A stretch of DNA of 64,000 nucleotides from the NCBI GenBank assembly GCA_964242575.1, contig CAXTCN010000006.1:1-64000 (forward strand), in the 5' to 3' direction. The stretch comes from JANPPS01 sp964242575. GTDB taxonomy: Bacteria > Pseudomonadota > Alphaproteobacteria > Acetobacterales > Acetobacteraceae. The position numbers were made by a program, and so were the translations under genes. Positions 1-9,706 of this stretch are shown here, one piece after another (position 1 is the stretch's first letter; every line of letters begins with the position of its first letter). The notes under the pieces were generated by a model. It worked only from the letters and a program-made list of their open reading frames with translations. It was not told the origin of the DNA and made no database searches.

Positions 1-190
1 GACACCGTCGCCGACCCAATGGCCCAACACTCCACTCCGACAGACTGCTAGAGGCAGGAAAAGCCATGCTTGAAGCTCTGGCTTACAACGCACTTGGAAC
101 AAACAGCGTGACGCGACACCGTATATCGGGACTACCGGCCGGTGTGCGGACGGTCCAATCGGGAGGGAGCGTGGTTCCCCGTGATGCCGG

Positions 191-922
191 CTATGCAGCC
201 CCGCCCTCGATACGCGCCAAGGCCCGCCGCACGTCCGTTGCGGTCCACGCGGTCCCGCCACGCGGCTTCTGGACACCCCGGGCCGTTAAGCCCGCCGCTA
301 GGTCACGAAGGCTCCCAGCGTTCCCCAGGGACGCCCGCACGGCTTCAATGGCCCCAGCGATGCCGTGGGCGGCGTGGTCGGCCTTCTGCTTCCGTGCGGC
401 GGTCGCAAGGGCACTATCGGGAGCGGTTGCGGGCCGGTAGCCACGATCCCCGCCCAGCTTGACCCCACGGGCCTTAGCGGCTGCCAAGGCTCCCCGTGTG
501 CGTTCGGAGATCATGCGCCGCTCTTTCTCGGCAAGCGCCGCGTAGATGTGCAGCATGAAGGGGTCGGCATTGGCCCCGATGTCGCAAACCACGAACGGCA
601 CGCGCTGGGCCATAAGCGTGGATATGAAAGCCACGTCACGGGAAAGGCGGTCCAGCTTGGCGACCACGACAGGGCAGCCCATGCGCTTGGCCCGTGCGAG
701 GGACGCGGCCAACTGCGGGCGGCGGTCCAGTGCATCGGCACCCTTGGCGGTCTCAACCTCGACGTATTCAGCCGCGATGGTGAACCCTTCCGCGACACAG
801 AACCGGGCTACTGTCTCGCGCTGCGCTTCAAGACCCAACCCACTGCGGCCTTGCTTGTCAGTGCTGACGCGAAGGTATGAGACGAAGGAGCGACCGGCTG
901 TGGCGTTCATGGTTGGCGTCAT
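191..922 (-). CDS. Serine recombinase (resolvase/invertase family)
   Basis: Site-specific serine recombinase of the small resolvase/invertase type. The N-terminal catalytic domain carries the YLRVSTDKQ motif with the nucleophilic serine, followed by the AKLDRLSRD-type arginine motif and the long E-helix region (SERTRGALAAAKARG). The C-terminal part is short and basic, about what a small DNA-binding domain needs. The open frame extends to 970, but homology begins at the residues encoded from about 910, so a start at 922 or 910 is likely; no strong ribosome site decides. It faces away from the OmpA-domain gene at 944 and sits beside its missing 5' end, which suggests it belongs to an integrated mobile element. 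Bases 1-190 hold nothing I can assign. Confidence 0.85.
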   Translation of the reverse strand: MTPTMNATAGRSFVSYLRVSTDKQGRSGLGLEAQRETVARFCVAEGFTIAAEYVEVETAKGADALDRRPQLAASLARAKRMGCPVVVAKLDRLSRDVAFISTLMAQRVPFVVCDIGANADPFMLHIYAALAEKERRMISERTRGALAAAKARGVKLGGDRGYRPATAPDSALATAARKQKADHAAHGIAGAIEAVRASLGNAGSLRDLAAGLTARGVQKPRGGTAWTATDVRRALARIEGGAA

Positions 923-943
923 TCCGTTGGGCATGACGGGACA

Positions 944-1366
944 ATGCACATCATCTCGCCTGTGTGTCAATACCCATCATCGTCGCAACCCATCAGTTAT
1001 GACACGGCGCCCCCGCCGCCCGCGTTCGAACGGCGCATCATCGGCGCGGTCAACTTCGATTTCGACAGCTACCGCATCCGGCCGGACAGCTACGTGCTGC
1101 TGGACAACATCGCCGTCGCGCTGAATGACCCGGCGCTGTCCGGCCTCCGCTTCGAGGTGAACGGCCACACCGACGTCACCGGGCGGCTCGGCTACAACAT
1201 CAGCCTGTCCGGGCTGCGCGCCAACGCCGCGCTGGACTACCTTGCGGCGCGTGGCGTCCCGCGGGAGCGGATGCGCGCCCAGGGCTTTGGCCCGTTGCAG
1301 CCGTTTGACAGCTACAACCTGCGCAGCCCGGCCAACCGCCGGGTCGAGGTCGTGGCGCTGCGGTAA
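944..1366 (+). CDS. OmpA C-like domain protein, probably 5'-truncated
   Basis: The protein is almost only an OmpA/MotB peptidoglycan-binding domain: FDFDSYRIRP, then GHTDVTG, the LSGLRA helix and a C-terminal NRRVEV strand. Such proteins normally have an export or lipoprotein signal before the domain. Here the first 30 residues have no hydrophobic stretch and instead read into a proline-rich linker (TAPPPPAFERR) typical of the middle of such proteins. The reading frame starts right at the edge of the recombinase gene. I infer that the signal-peptide end was removed or replaced when the recombinase-bearing DNA arrived. It may be a nonfunctional fragment. The domain identity is firm; the status is uncertain. 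Confidence 0.75.
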   Translation: MHIISPVCQYPSSSQPISYDTAPPPPAFERRIIGAVNFDFDSYRIRPDSYVLLDNIAVALNDPALSGLRFEVNGHTDVTGRLGYNISLSGLRANAALDYLAARGVPRERMRAQGFGPLQPFDSYNLRSPANRRVEVVALR

Positions 1367-1530
1367 GGGCCTGCTGCGCTTTATCGGCGCGGAGAACCGG
1401 GGCGCTCGCGGTTCGTGATGGCGCTGGACATGGACAGTTCGCGGCCAGGGCGATAGCTGTTAATCATTCTGCAATACCCGTCATGTAACCTCGGTCTATA
1501 GCAAACCCATTTACCCCTCCGGAAAACCCG

Positions 1531-3729
1531 ATGCACCGTACCGACGAGGTGCCTGGCTGGCCTGACCTCTCGGTGTTGCAACGTTTTGCGCGGTTGGCGG
1601 CGGTCATGGCGGACGCACCTGCGGCGGCCCTCAACCTTGAGGGCGCACACGGGGCGGCGCGCGTCGAGTTTGGCATGGAACACCCCGGACCAGCGCCCTT
1701 ACGGCGTTGGGCCACAATCGTGCTGCACGGCCCGGACCGGGAGCGGCTTGGCTCGCTCGACGTCCTGCGCTCCGCCGCGCACGCCGAGCCTACGCCGAAC
1801 CAGCTCGCTGCATTGCGGGACCTGGCTGCGGTGATCGTCTGCGGCGTGGCATTGGAACGCCGAACCATTGGCCTGGTGCAAGCCGCGAGCCGGGCAGGGC
1901 GCGCGGACCGGATGCTTCGCCTGGTGACCGACGCCGTGTCCTGCGCCGACGCGTTGACCAACGTGTTGCAGGAGTTGTGCCTGCACCATGGCGCCATCGT
2001 CGGTCGGATTTGGCGGCTGGACCCATCCGACGGGGCCATGTACGAGGTCAGCCGGTTCAACGACGACGCGCTGGATGCCGGCTCCTACTACCGTCGGTCG
2101 AGGACCGTGCCGATCACCTCCACCAACACTTTTACCGCGGAGGCTATTGGCAGCAACCAGCCGCGCGCCGTGACGTACTCTAGGATTGCGGACCCGGAGC
2201 GTTACGCGCTGCTTTCTTACGCGGTCGCGGCCGGGCTGATATGCCAGGTCAGCTATCCCGTCTGGGTTCAGGAGGAGCGGTTCGGCATCGCCCTCGCGTT
2301 CAACACGGAGCGGACGGACCTTATGGAGATCGTCGCGGATATCGCGGCGCTTGCCAACACCATCCGCCCTGCATTGTTCCGCAAGGTGACCGAGGAGCGC
2401 ATCCGCTACATCGCGCACCATGACAGCATCACCCAGCTTGCCAACCGCCTCGTGTTCCAGGAGCGCATGAGCGAGGCGGTGACGGCTGCCGCGCGAGGGG
2501 AGCACGGCCTGGCGTTGCTTTACCTCGACCTCGACGGGTTCAAGCATGTCAACGACATGCGCGGGCACGAGGTCGGCGACAAGCTGCTGGCGTCGGTCGC
2601 CGCGCGGCTGCGTGAGAACGTGCGGGAAGGGGACACGGTCGCGCGCATCGGCGGGGACGAGTTCGCCGTGGTGCAGCCGCTCGGCGGCCAGCCCGACGCT
2701 GCCACGAAGCTCGCGAAGCGCCTGCTGGACCAGATTGGCCAGCCGTACGAGATTGACGGCCAGCGTTCAATGATCGGCGTATCGATCGGCATCGCCATCT
2801 ACCCGGCTAGTGGCGACAATCCGGACCAGTTGCTGCGCAATGCGGACACCGCGCTGTACCGTGCGAAGGAGGCCGGGCGGCACACGTTCCGCCTGTTCGA
2901 GCCGGCCATGGACGTGCGGCAGCAGGAACGCCGCCTGATCGAGCGGGATTTGGCGGACGCCATCACGCAACATCGCCTCGCTTTGGCCTACCAGCCGATC
3001 TGCGACGCCACGACGCTGGAGGTGCTCGGCTATGAGGCACTGCTCCGCTGGGACCATCCGACCCGTGGGCCGATGCAGCCGGACCACTTCGTGCCGTTGG
3101 CCGAAGAAAGCGGCCTGATCCTGCCGCTGGGCCAGTGGGCGCTGGAAGCTGCCTGCACTGAGGCCGCAACCTGGGACCAGCCGCTCCGGCTGTCGGTCAA
3201 CCTCTCGCCGATGCAGTTCCGGCAAACGGACTTGCCGGAGCTGGTAGCGGATGTCCTGGCCCGCACCGGGTTCCCGGCGGCACGGCTCAACCTTGAAGTC
3301 ACCGAGGGCCTGTTGCTGGACAACACGGACCTCGTGGTGCGGACCATGCAGGCGCTGAAGCAGCAGGGCATCGGCCTGACGCTGGATGATTTCGGCACCG
3401 CCTACGCCAGCATGAGCTATTTGCGCCGTTTCCCGTTCGACCGCATCAAGATCGACAAAAGCTTTGTGCAGGCGATGTGCGAGGACGACAGCACCTTGGC
3501 CATCATACAGGCCATCCTGTCGCTGAGCGTGCGCCTGCGGTTGTCCGTCGTGGCGGAGGGCGTGGAGAGCGACGCGCAGCTCGACATGCTGCGCCGCCTC
3601 GGATGCCACCTTGTGCAGGGCTTCCACACTGGCAGCCCGGCAACCGGAGCGGAGGTGCGGCAGCGCCTTTGCCAACGCGGGCCAGTGGCGCATCAGGCGG
3701 TCGAGGCCGCAAGCCCTGTGGGTCCGTAG
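1531..3729 (+). CDS. Bifunctional GGDEF-EAL cyclic-di-GMP protein with N-terminal GAF-like region
   Basis: Cytoplasmic c-di-GMP turnover protein of 732 residues. Residues about 1-285 look like one or two GAF-type sensor folds. The diguanylate cyclase domain follows, with an intact GGDEF motif at 374-378 and an RxxD inhibitory site five residues before it (REGD). The EAL phosphodiesterase domain has EALLRW at about 502, LEVTEG, the metal-binding DDFG at 619-622, KIDKSF and VVAEGVE, so both catalytic sites look competent by motif. It has no membrane segments. A 164-bp A+T-richer gap upstream could hold the promoter. Which activity dominates cannot be read from sequence. Confidence 0.95.
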   Translation: MHRTDEVPGWPDLSVLQRFARLAAVMADAPAAALNLEGAHGAARVEFGMEHPGPAPLRRWATIVLHGPDRERLGSLDVLRSAAHAEPTPNQLAALRDLAAVIVCGVALERRTIGLVQAASRAGRADRMLRLVTDAVSCADALTNVLQELCLHHGAIVGRIWRLDPSDGAMYEVSRFNDDALDAGSYYRRSRTVPITSTNTFTAEAIGSNQPRAVTYSRIADPERYALLSYAVAAGLICQVSYPVWVQEERFGIALAFNTERTDLMEIVADIAALANTIRPALFRKVTEERIRYIAHHDSITQLANRLVFQERMSEAVTAAARGEHGLALLYLDLDGFKHVNDMRGHEVGDKLLASVAARLRENVREGDTVARIGGDEFAVVQPLGGQPDAATKLAKRLLDQIGQPYEIDGQRSMIGVSIGIAIYPASGDNPDQLLRNADTALYRAKEAGRHTFRLFEPAMDVRQQERRLIERDLADAITQHRLALAYQPICDATTLEVLGYEALLRWDHPTRGPMQPDHFVPLAEESGLILPLGQWALEAACTEAATWDQPLRLSVNLSPMQFRQTDLPELVADVLARTGFPAARLNLEVTEGLLLDNTDLVVRTMQALKQQGIGLTLDDFGTAYASMSYLRRFPFDRIKIDKSFVQAMCEDDSTLAIIQAILSLSVRLRLSVVAEGVESDAQLDMLRRLGCHLVQGFHTGSPATGAEVRQRLCQRGPVAHQAVEAASPVGP

Positions 3730-3840
3730 ATGTGCTTCGCAAGGCCGCATGACAGGCTCTTGCGTGCGCCAGGCCGGGCGGCAATGGTGGCATATCGATT
3801 GCTTTGAACATGATGACCGCATGAGGACACCGACCGGCGC

Positions 3841-6800
3841 ATGAGCATCCAGGCCGCCCTATTGCACCGCACCAGCTACCGTTACGACCGGGCGGTCAAG
3901 CTCGGCCCGCAAACCATCCGCCTGCGCCCTGCGCCACATGCGCGCACGCCCATCCTGTCCTACTCGCTAACCGTCAGGCCCGAGCCGCATTTCATCAACT
4001 GGCAGCAGGACCCGCAGGGCAACTACCTCGCCCGGGTCGTGTTCCCTGAGCGCGTGACGCACTTCGATGTGACGGTTGACCTCGTGGCGGACATGGCGAC
4101 GATCAACCCGTTCCAATTCTTCTTGGAGCCGGACGCCGAGGAGTGGCCGTTCGCCTATGACCCCGTGCTGGAAGGCGAGCTGGCGCCATACCGCCGGCTC
4201 GATCCAATAGGACCGTTGCTGCAAGCGTTGCTGGACCAGGTGCCGCGCGACAAACGGCGCACCATCGACATGCTGGTGGACCTGAACCGCCGGGTGCAGC
4301 AACGGGTGGGCTACATCGTCCGCCTGGAGCCGGGTGTTTGGGAGCCGGACCATACCTTGCAACAGGCGCAAGGCTCATGCCGGGACAGCGCCTGGCTGCT
4401 GGTGCACGCGCTGCGCCACCTCGGCTATGCCGCGCGGTTCGTCTCGGGCTACTTGATCCAGCTCGCGCCGGACGTGAAGCCGCTGACCGGTCCGGTTGGC
4501 CCCGCGTCGGACTTCACGGACCTGCACGCCTGGGCCGAGGCCTACTTGCCCGGCGCAGGGTGGATCGGGCTTGACGCCACTTCCGGCCTCATGGCGGGCG
4601 AGGGCCATATCCCGCTGGCCGCAAGCCCGGACCCGATGTCGGCGGCGCCCATTTCCGGCCTAATGGAGCCGGCCGAGACGCAGTTCGACGTCGAGATGAA
4701 GGCATCCCGCGTCAACGAGACGCCGCGGGTGACGAAGCCCTACTTGGACGCGCAATGGCAGGCGATCCTGGCCGCCGGCGCGGAGGTGGACCAGGCGCTT
4801 CAAGCTGGCGACCTGCGGCTGACGATGGGTGGGGAGCCTACCTTTGTGTCGGTCGATGACGCCGAGGGCAAGGAGTGGACCGTCGACGCGCTCGGTCCGA
4901 CCAAGCGGCGCGAGGCCGGGCGGCTGATGCGCCGGCTGTTGCCGCTGTGGGCGCCCGGCGCAGCGCTCCAGTATGGCGCCGGCAAGCACTATCCCGGCGA
5001 GCAATTGCCGCGGTGGGCGCTGAACGCCATGTGGCGCCTGGACGGCGAGCCTGTGTGGCAGGACGCGGCGTTGCTGGCCGACCCGGATACCGCAACGGGC
5101 GACGCCGACGCGGATATGGCGCACGCGTTCGCGCTGGCGCTGGCCTCAGCCTTGCGCCTCGACCCCGTGGCCGTGCTGCCAGCCTACGAGGACCAGCCGT
5201 ACTTCCTGATGCGCGAGGCGCGGATGCCGGCGAATGTGGTAGCCGAGGCTGCACAGTCGCGCGATCCACTGGACCGCGCCCGCATCATGCGCGTGTTCAA
5301 CCAGGGCCTAGACGCGCAAGTCGGCAGCGTGCTGCCGCTCAAGCGGACCGGACCTTCCGGCGCGCGGCGCTGGCAAACCGAGCGGTGGGAGCTGCGTGAG
5401 GGCAAGCTGTTCCTGGTGCCCGGCGACGCCTCGGCCGGGGTGCGCCTGCCGCTGAACAGCCTGCCCTGGGTCGATCCGGCCGAAATTGAGGAGGAGCCAG
5501 AGCCAGACCCATTCGACGCGCAAGCCCCGTTGCCGACCAGGGCGGCCATGCTGGCGACGCCGGCGGAGGCTGGGTTCGGCCGCGGCATCCGCACGGCATT
5601 GACCGTGCAGGCGCGCGAGGGCCTGCTGTATGTGTACCTGCCGCCGCTGACCGCCGCCGAGGACTGGCTTGCGCTGGTCGCGGCCATCGAGGCCGCCGCC
5701 GCCGCGTCAGGGCGGCCGGTGGTGCTCGAAGGCTATAAGCCGTCCGGCGACCGTCGTCTCAACAGCTTTTCCATCACCCCGGACCCGGGCGTGATCGAGG
5801 TCAACATCCACCCCGCAACCACTTGGGACGAGATCGTGACCCGCAACGCGCAGCTTTATGATGAGGCGCGGCAGGTGGGGCTTACGGCCGAGAAGTTCAT
5901 GCTGGATGGCCGCCATGTCGGCACCGGTGGCGGCAACCACGTAGTAATGGGCGCCATGACGCCGGAGGACAGCCCGTTCCTGCGCCGCCCGGACCTGCTG
6001 AAGTCGCTGCTCGGCTTCTGGCACAACCATCCGAGCCTGTCCTTTCTGTTCAGCGGCCTGTTCATCGGCCCGATGAGCCAGCACCCCCGCATCGACGAGG
6101 CCCGGCAGGACGCGCTGCGCGAGCTGGAGATCGCCTTCCGCGGCATCAAGCCGGGCGTCGAGACCGCGCCCTGGATGGTGGACCGCATGTTCCGCAACAT
6201 CCTGACCGACATGACCGGCAACACCCATCGCACCGAGTTCTGCATCGACAAGCTGTTCTCGCCGGACAGCCCGTCCGGACGGCTCGGCCTGGTGGAGTTC
6301 CGCGCGTTCGAAATGCCGCCGCATCCGGAAATGGCGGCGGCTCAGGTCCTGTTGATGCGCGCCGCCGTCGCCGCGTTCTGGCGCACGCCGTATGAGCGCC
6401 GCCTGGTGCGCTGGGGCACCCGCATACACGACGAATTCATGCTGCCGCACTACGTCTGGCAGGACTTGCTGGACGCGCTGGAGGAGCTTTCGTCCTATGG
6501 CGCCAAGTTCGACCCGGCCTGGTTCGCGCCGCACCTGGAGTTCCGCTTCCCGGTCATCGGCAGCATCGCCGTGCACGGCGCCACGGTCGAGTTGCGGCAT
6601 GCCCTGGAACCCTGGCATGCGCTGGGCGAAACAGCCGGCATCTCGGGCACGGTCCGCTACGTCGATAGCTCGGTGGAGCGGGTGCAGGCGCGGGTGACCC
6701 GGTGGGAAACCGAGCGGTTCGTGCTGGCCTGCAACGGCGTCGCCGTGCCGCTCAGCCCCACCGGGGTCGAGGGCGAGTACGTGGCCGGGGTACGGTTCAA

Positions 6801-7089
6801 GGCTTGGGACCCGTCCATGGCGCTGCATCCCACCATCGCTGCCCAGGCGCCGTTGGTGTTCGACGTGTACGACCGCTGGTCCGGCCGGTCCCTGGGCGGC
6901 ATGACGCACCATGTCGCCCACCCCGGCGGGCATAGCTATGCGGCGTTCCCGGTCAACGCGAACGAGGCGGAGGCCCGGCGCCGCGCCCGGTTCTCGCCGA
7001 CCGGCCACACGCCAGGCCCGATGCCGGAGCCGCAGGGCGCCGGCAGCTTCGAGCATCCGCGCACGCTGGACCTGCGCGCCTTCGCCTGA
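3841..7089 (+). CDS. Large transglutaminase-like protein with DUF2126
   Basis: A 1082-residue cytoplasmic protein. The N-terminal part is a bacterial transglutaminase-like fold (beta-sandwich, then papain-like core) with the full triad visible: Cys180 in GSCRDS, His229 in DLHAWAE and Asp245 in GLDATSG. From about residue 310 onward it is DUF2126, with long conserved stretches such as the glycine-rich GGGNHVV and the HNHPSLS segment. This two-part architecture is well known in proteobacteria, usually next to circularly permuted ATP-grasp/alpha-E genes, which are absent here. The family is linked to peptide cross-linking or amide chemistry, but the substrate is unknown. The desuccinylase-like gene follows 15 bases downstream and is probably co-transcribed. 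Confidence 0.93.
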   Translation: MSIQAALLHRTSYRYDRAVKLGPQTIRLRPAPHARTPILSYSLTVRPEPHFINWQQDPQGNYLARVVFPERVTHFDVTVDLVADMATINPFQFFLEPDAEEWPFAYDPVLEGELAPYRRLDPIGPLLQALLDQVPRDKRRTIDMLVDLNRRVQQRVGYIVRLEPGVWEPDHTLQQAQGSCRDSAWLLVHALRHLGYAARFVSGYLIQLAPDVKPLTGPVGPASDFTDLHAWAEAYLPGAGWIGLDATSGLMAGEGHIPLAASPDPMSAAPISGLMEPAETQFDVEMKASRVNETPRVTKPYLDAQWQAILAAGAEVDQALQAGDLRLTMGGEPTFVSVDDAEGKEWTVDALGPTKRREAGRLMRRLLPLWAPGAALQYGAGKHYPGEQLPRWALNAMWRLDGEPVWQDAALLADPDTATGDADADMAHAFALALASALRLDPVAVLPAYEDQPYFLMREARMPANVVAEAAQSRDPLDRARIMRVFNQGLDAQVGSVLPLKRTGPSGARRWQTERWELREGKLFLVPGDASAGVRLPLNSLPWVDPAEIEEEPEPDPFDAQAPLPTRAAMLATPAEAGFGRGIRTALTVQAREGLLYVYLPPLTAAEDWLALVAAIEAAAAASGRPVVLEGYKPSGDRRLNSFSITPDPGVIEVNIHPATTWDEIVTRNAQLYDEARQVGLTAEKFMLDGRHVGTGGGNHVVMGAMTPEDSPFLRRPDLLKSLLGFWHNHPSLSFLFSGLFIGPMSQHPRIDEARQDALRELEIAFRGIKPGVETAPWMVDRMFRNILTDMTGNTHRTEFCIDKLFSPDSPSGRLGLVEFRAFEMPPHPEMAAAQVLLMRAAVAAFWRTPYERRLVRWGTRIHDEFMLPHYVWQDLLDALEELSSYGAKFDPAWFAPHLEFRFPVIGSIAVHGATVELRHALEPWHALGETAGISGTVRYVDSSVERVQARVTRWETERFVLACNGVAVPLSPTGVEGEYVAGVRFKAWDPSMALHPTIAAQAPLVFDVYDRWSGRSLGGMTHHVAHPGGHSYAAFPVNANEAEARRRARFSPTGHTPGPMPEPQGAGSFEHPRTLDLRAFA

Positions 7090-7104
7090 GCCTGGCACAG
7101 CACC

Positions 7105-8220
7105 GTGGACCTTCGCACGATCACGTTAGGCGGTAGCACGCCAGGGGTGGCGTACACGCTCCAGGTGCGGCGGTTCGGCGTGCCGGGCAGGCGGCCAAAG
7201 GTTTATGTCCAGGCCGGGCTGCACGCCGATGAGGTGCCGGGTATGCTGGCGGCGCAGCACTTTTGTGCGTTGCTGGCCGCTGAGGAGACGGCCGGGCGCG
7301 TTGCTGGCGAGGTGGTCTTGGTCACGGCCGCCAACCCGATTGGCCTGGCGCAGCGGGTGCTCGGCAGCGGGATCGGGCGGTTCGACCTGGCGGACGGCGT
7401 CAACTTCAACCGTGGCTATGCCAGCCTGGCCGATGCCGTGGCCGCCGAGGTGGGGCCGCGTCTCGGGGCAGACGCGGCGGCGAACGTCGCGCTGATCCGC
7501 GCTTCCCTACTTGCTGCCGCCGCAGCAATTCCCGCGCGCACGCCTGCGGAACACCTGAAACGGGCGCTGCTCAGCCTGGCGGTTGACGCGGACACGGTGC
7601 TGGACCTGCACTGCGAGAACGAGGGCGTGCTGCACCTTTATACCTTGACCCCGCTCGAACCGGCCTGCCGGCCCCTGGCCGCGTTGCTGGGCGCCGAGGC
7701 GGTGCTGCTCGCCACGGAGTCCGGGGACGAGCCGTTCGACGAAGCCTGCAGCCGCCCGTGGCTCGTATTGCAGGAGCGCTTCCCCACGCATCCCATCCCG
7801 CTCGCCTGCTGTGCCGTGACGGTCGAGTTGCGAGGGGAGGCGGACGTGCACCCCGAACTGGCAGCGCGCGACGCCGGGGCGTTGCTAGCATCGATGCGGG
7901 TGTCCGGCGTGGTGTCAGGCCCGGCGCCGCCCCTCCCGCCGGCACGCTGCGCGCCGACCTTGCTCGCGACTGTCGAGCTAGTGGTGGCGCCGGCGCCCGG
8001 CGTCCTGGTGTTCCATCGCGCGGTCGGCGCCGTCATTGCAGCGGGGTACTTGGTAGCCGAGATCATTGACCCGGTCAGCGGAGCGGTCAGCCCGCTGCGT
8101 GCGGCATCGGACGGCGTGCTGTTCGCGCGCGAGTCGGTGCGGCTGGTGCGCGCTGGCCGCAGCGTGGCCAAGATCGCCGGCACGCGGCACCGGCGCGCCG
8201 GGCGGTTGCTCGGGGCTTAA
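7105..8220 (+). CDS. Succinylglutamate desuccinylase/aspartoacylase family zinc hydrolase
   Basis: M14-like zinc deacylase of 371 residues starting at GTG. The zinc ligands fit GLHADE (HxxE, near residue 41) and the later DLHCEN histidine. The C-terminal third resembles the beta-rich tail found in AstE/aspartoacylase relatives that act on N-acylated amino acids or related amides. It lies 15 bases after the transglutaminase/DUF2126 gene, so the two may act on the same acyl- or peptide-amide substrate; that pairing is inference. It ends just before a strong inverted repeat at 8234-8289. Confidence 0.88.
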   Translation: MDLRTITLGGSTPGVAYTLQVRRFGVPGRRPKVYVQAGLHADEVPGMLAAQHFCALLAAEETAGRVAGEVVLVTAANPIGLAQRVLGSGIGRFDLADGVNFNRGYASLADAVAAEVGPRLGADAAANVALIRASLLAAAAAIPARTPAEHLKRALLSLAVDADTVLDLHCENEGVLHLYTLTPLEPACRPLAALLGAEAVLLATESGDEPFDEACSRPWLVLQERFPTHPIPLACCAVTVELRGEADVHPELAARDAGALLASMRVSGVVSGPAPPLPPARCAPTLLATVELVVAPAPGVLVFHRAVGAVIAAGYLVAEIIDPVSGAVSPLRAASDGVLFARESVRLVRAGRSVAKIAGTRHRRAGRLLGA

Positions 8221-8233
8221 TGCGACGCCAGGG

Positions 8234-8289
8234 CTAGTGGACTGAGTCGCCTAACGCTTGGGAACCAAGCGTTAGGTTCGGACCACTAG
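8234..8289. repeat. Nested inverted repeat between convergent genes
   Basis: The inner arms at 8250-8261 and 8265-8276 are perfect 12-base complements (CCTAACGCTTGG) around a 3-base loop. The outer arms CTAGTGG at 8234-8240 and CCACTAG at 8283-8289 also pair. The element sits between the 3' ends of two convergent genes, so it could stop transcription from both sides, although neither side has a T-run. It may instead be a small palindromic repeat element. Confidence 0.7.
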
Positions 8290-8316
8290 GAATAGCGACG
8301 CCGCCGGAATCACGGC

Positions 8317-9537
8317 TTACCCAGGCGACGCTCCCTGCGTGCTTACGTAAACCGCATACAACGACTGGCTGCCGGCCATGAACAGCCGGTTTCGCTTGGG
8401 GCCGCCGAAGCACAGGTTGCCAACCACCTCGGGAATGCGGATGCGCCCGACCAGCTTGCCCTCCGGGTTCCAGACCGTCACGCCGCTGTAGCCGACATTG
8501 CGCCCCGCGTTGCTGGAAAACCAGACGTGGCCCGTCACGTCGCACCGCACGCCGTCCGGGGCGCAGCGCACGCCGTCGACCATAAAGTCAGAGAACTGCC
8601 GCCCGCCGCTCAGCTTGTTGTCCGTGCCGACGTCGAACACGAACGCGTCGCCCTTGCCGCCGGGTCCCTGGTCGCCCGGACCCTTGCCGGTGCTGCACAC
8701 ATACAGCCGCTTGTAGTCCGGCGAGAACGCCAGCCCGTTCGGGTCCGGCACCTGGTCCTCGGTCACCACCAAGTCCAGGCGCCCGCTCGGGTCCCAGCGG
8801 TAACACTGGGTCGGCAGCTCCCGCCGGCCCGGCTCGAACCCGCTGGGCTGGCCGAGCCGCGGGTTGATGCGGCCGGACGCGTTGGACGGCCCGCCCGCCA
8901 CGTCCGGCGCGCCCTCGTAGAGCTGCCCGCCATACGGCGGGTCGGTGAACCACACGCTGCCGTCCGGGTGCGGCACCGCGTCGTTGGGCGAGTTCAGCCG
9001 CTTGCCTTCGAAACGGTCCGCGAGCGTGGTGACGGACCCGTCAAGCTCGTAGCGCACCACGCGCCGGGTCAGGTGCTCGCAACTGATCTGCCGGCCCTGG
9101 AAGTCGAAGGTGTTGCCGTTGCTGTTGTTGGACGGGGCGCGGAACACGCTGACGTGGCCATCGTCCTCAAGCCAGCGCATCTGCCGGTTGTTGGGGATGT
9201 CGCTCCACAGCAAGTAACGGCCCTGCGCGCACCAGGCGGTGCCTTCAGCCCATAGTGCGCCGGTCCAGAGCCGCTGGATCGGGGCATTCACCTGCAACAG
9301 GCCGTCGAACGCCGGATCGACGGTGATCACGTCGGGGTCGTTGAAGTAGGTGGTGGGCGCCCCGTTCGGCCCGAAGTCCCGCGGTGGCTGGGTGATGGTG
9401 GTCGGCGGGGCCGCCGGCCGGGGTTGCGCCACCGCTGTGCCGGACGCGGCGACGGCGGCGATCGCGGTCACCAGCGTGCGGCGGTCAAGCCCAGCGCCGT
9501 TGGGGCCGGGGTTTTGGCGATCGGGGTCTTCCAGCAT
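8317..9537 (-). CDS. Secreted SMP-30/gluconolactonase-like protein
   Basis: A 406-residue protein. The start at 9537 is set by GGAGG five bases upstream, although the frame is open further. The N-terminus has an arginine pair (LDRRTLV) followed by an alanine-rich hydrophobic stretch ending in AVAQ, an export signal that may use the Tat route. The rest is a six-bladed beta-propeller of the SMP-30/gluconolactonase/LRE type, with motifs such as SPNDAV, VWFTDPPYGG, PDPNGLAFS and PDGVRCD that normally bind a divalent metal. Sugar-lactone hydrolysis in the periplasm is the usual role, but the substrate is unknown. It stands alone and points toward the palindrome at 8234. Confidence 0.9.
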   Translation of the reverse strand: MLEDPDRQNPGPNGAGLDRRTLVTAIAAVAASGTAVAQPRPAAPPTTITQPPRDFGPNGAPTTYFNDPDVITVDPAFDGLLQVNAPIQRLWTGALWAEGTAWCAQGRYLLWSDIPNNRQMRWLEDDGHVSVFRAPSNNSNGNTFDFQGRQISCEHLTRRVVRYELDGSVTTLADRFEGKRLNSPNDAVPHPDGSVWFTDPPYGGQLYEGAPDVAGGPSNASGRINPRLGQPSGFEPGRRELPTQCYRWDPSGRLDLVVTEDQVPDPNGLAFSPDYKRLYVCSTGKGPGDQGPGGKGDAFVFDVGTDNKLSGGRQFSDFMVDGVRCAPDGVRCDVTGHVWFSSNAGRNVGYSGVTVWNPEGKLVGRIRIPEVVGNLCFGGPKRNRLFMAGSQSLYAVYVSTQGASPG

Positions 9538-9706
9538 GCAGTCCTCCCATTTAGATACACCGGCCATGTCGCGTGCCGGCAGGGCAGCGTTCCGCTGCTC
9601 CTGGCCTACGATGCACCAGGGGGGCGTCGCGGCAAGACATTTCATTGATGCCGCATGACATGCACGCATGTTTGCAATGCGCTGTGTTTTACTCTTTGTT
9701 CACCTG

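Noticed and set aside
1..190. Possible gene fragment at the left edge (ATG at 66)
   Set aside because: The frame runs antisense through the recombinase and shows no recognisable domain; too little sequence to judge.
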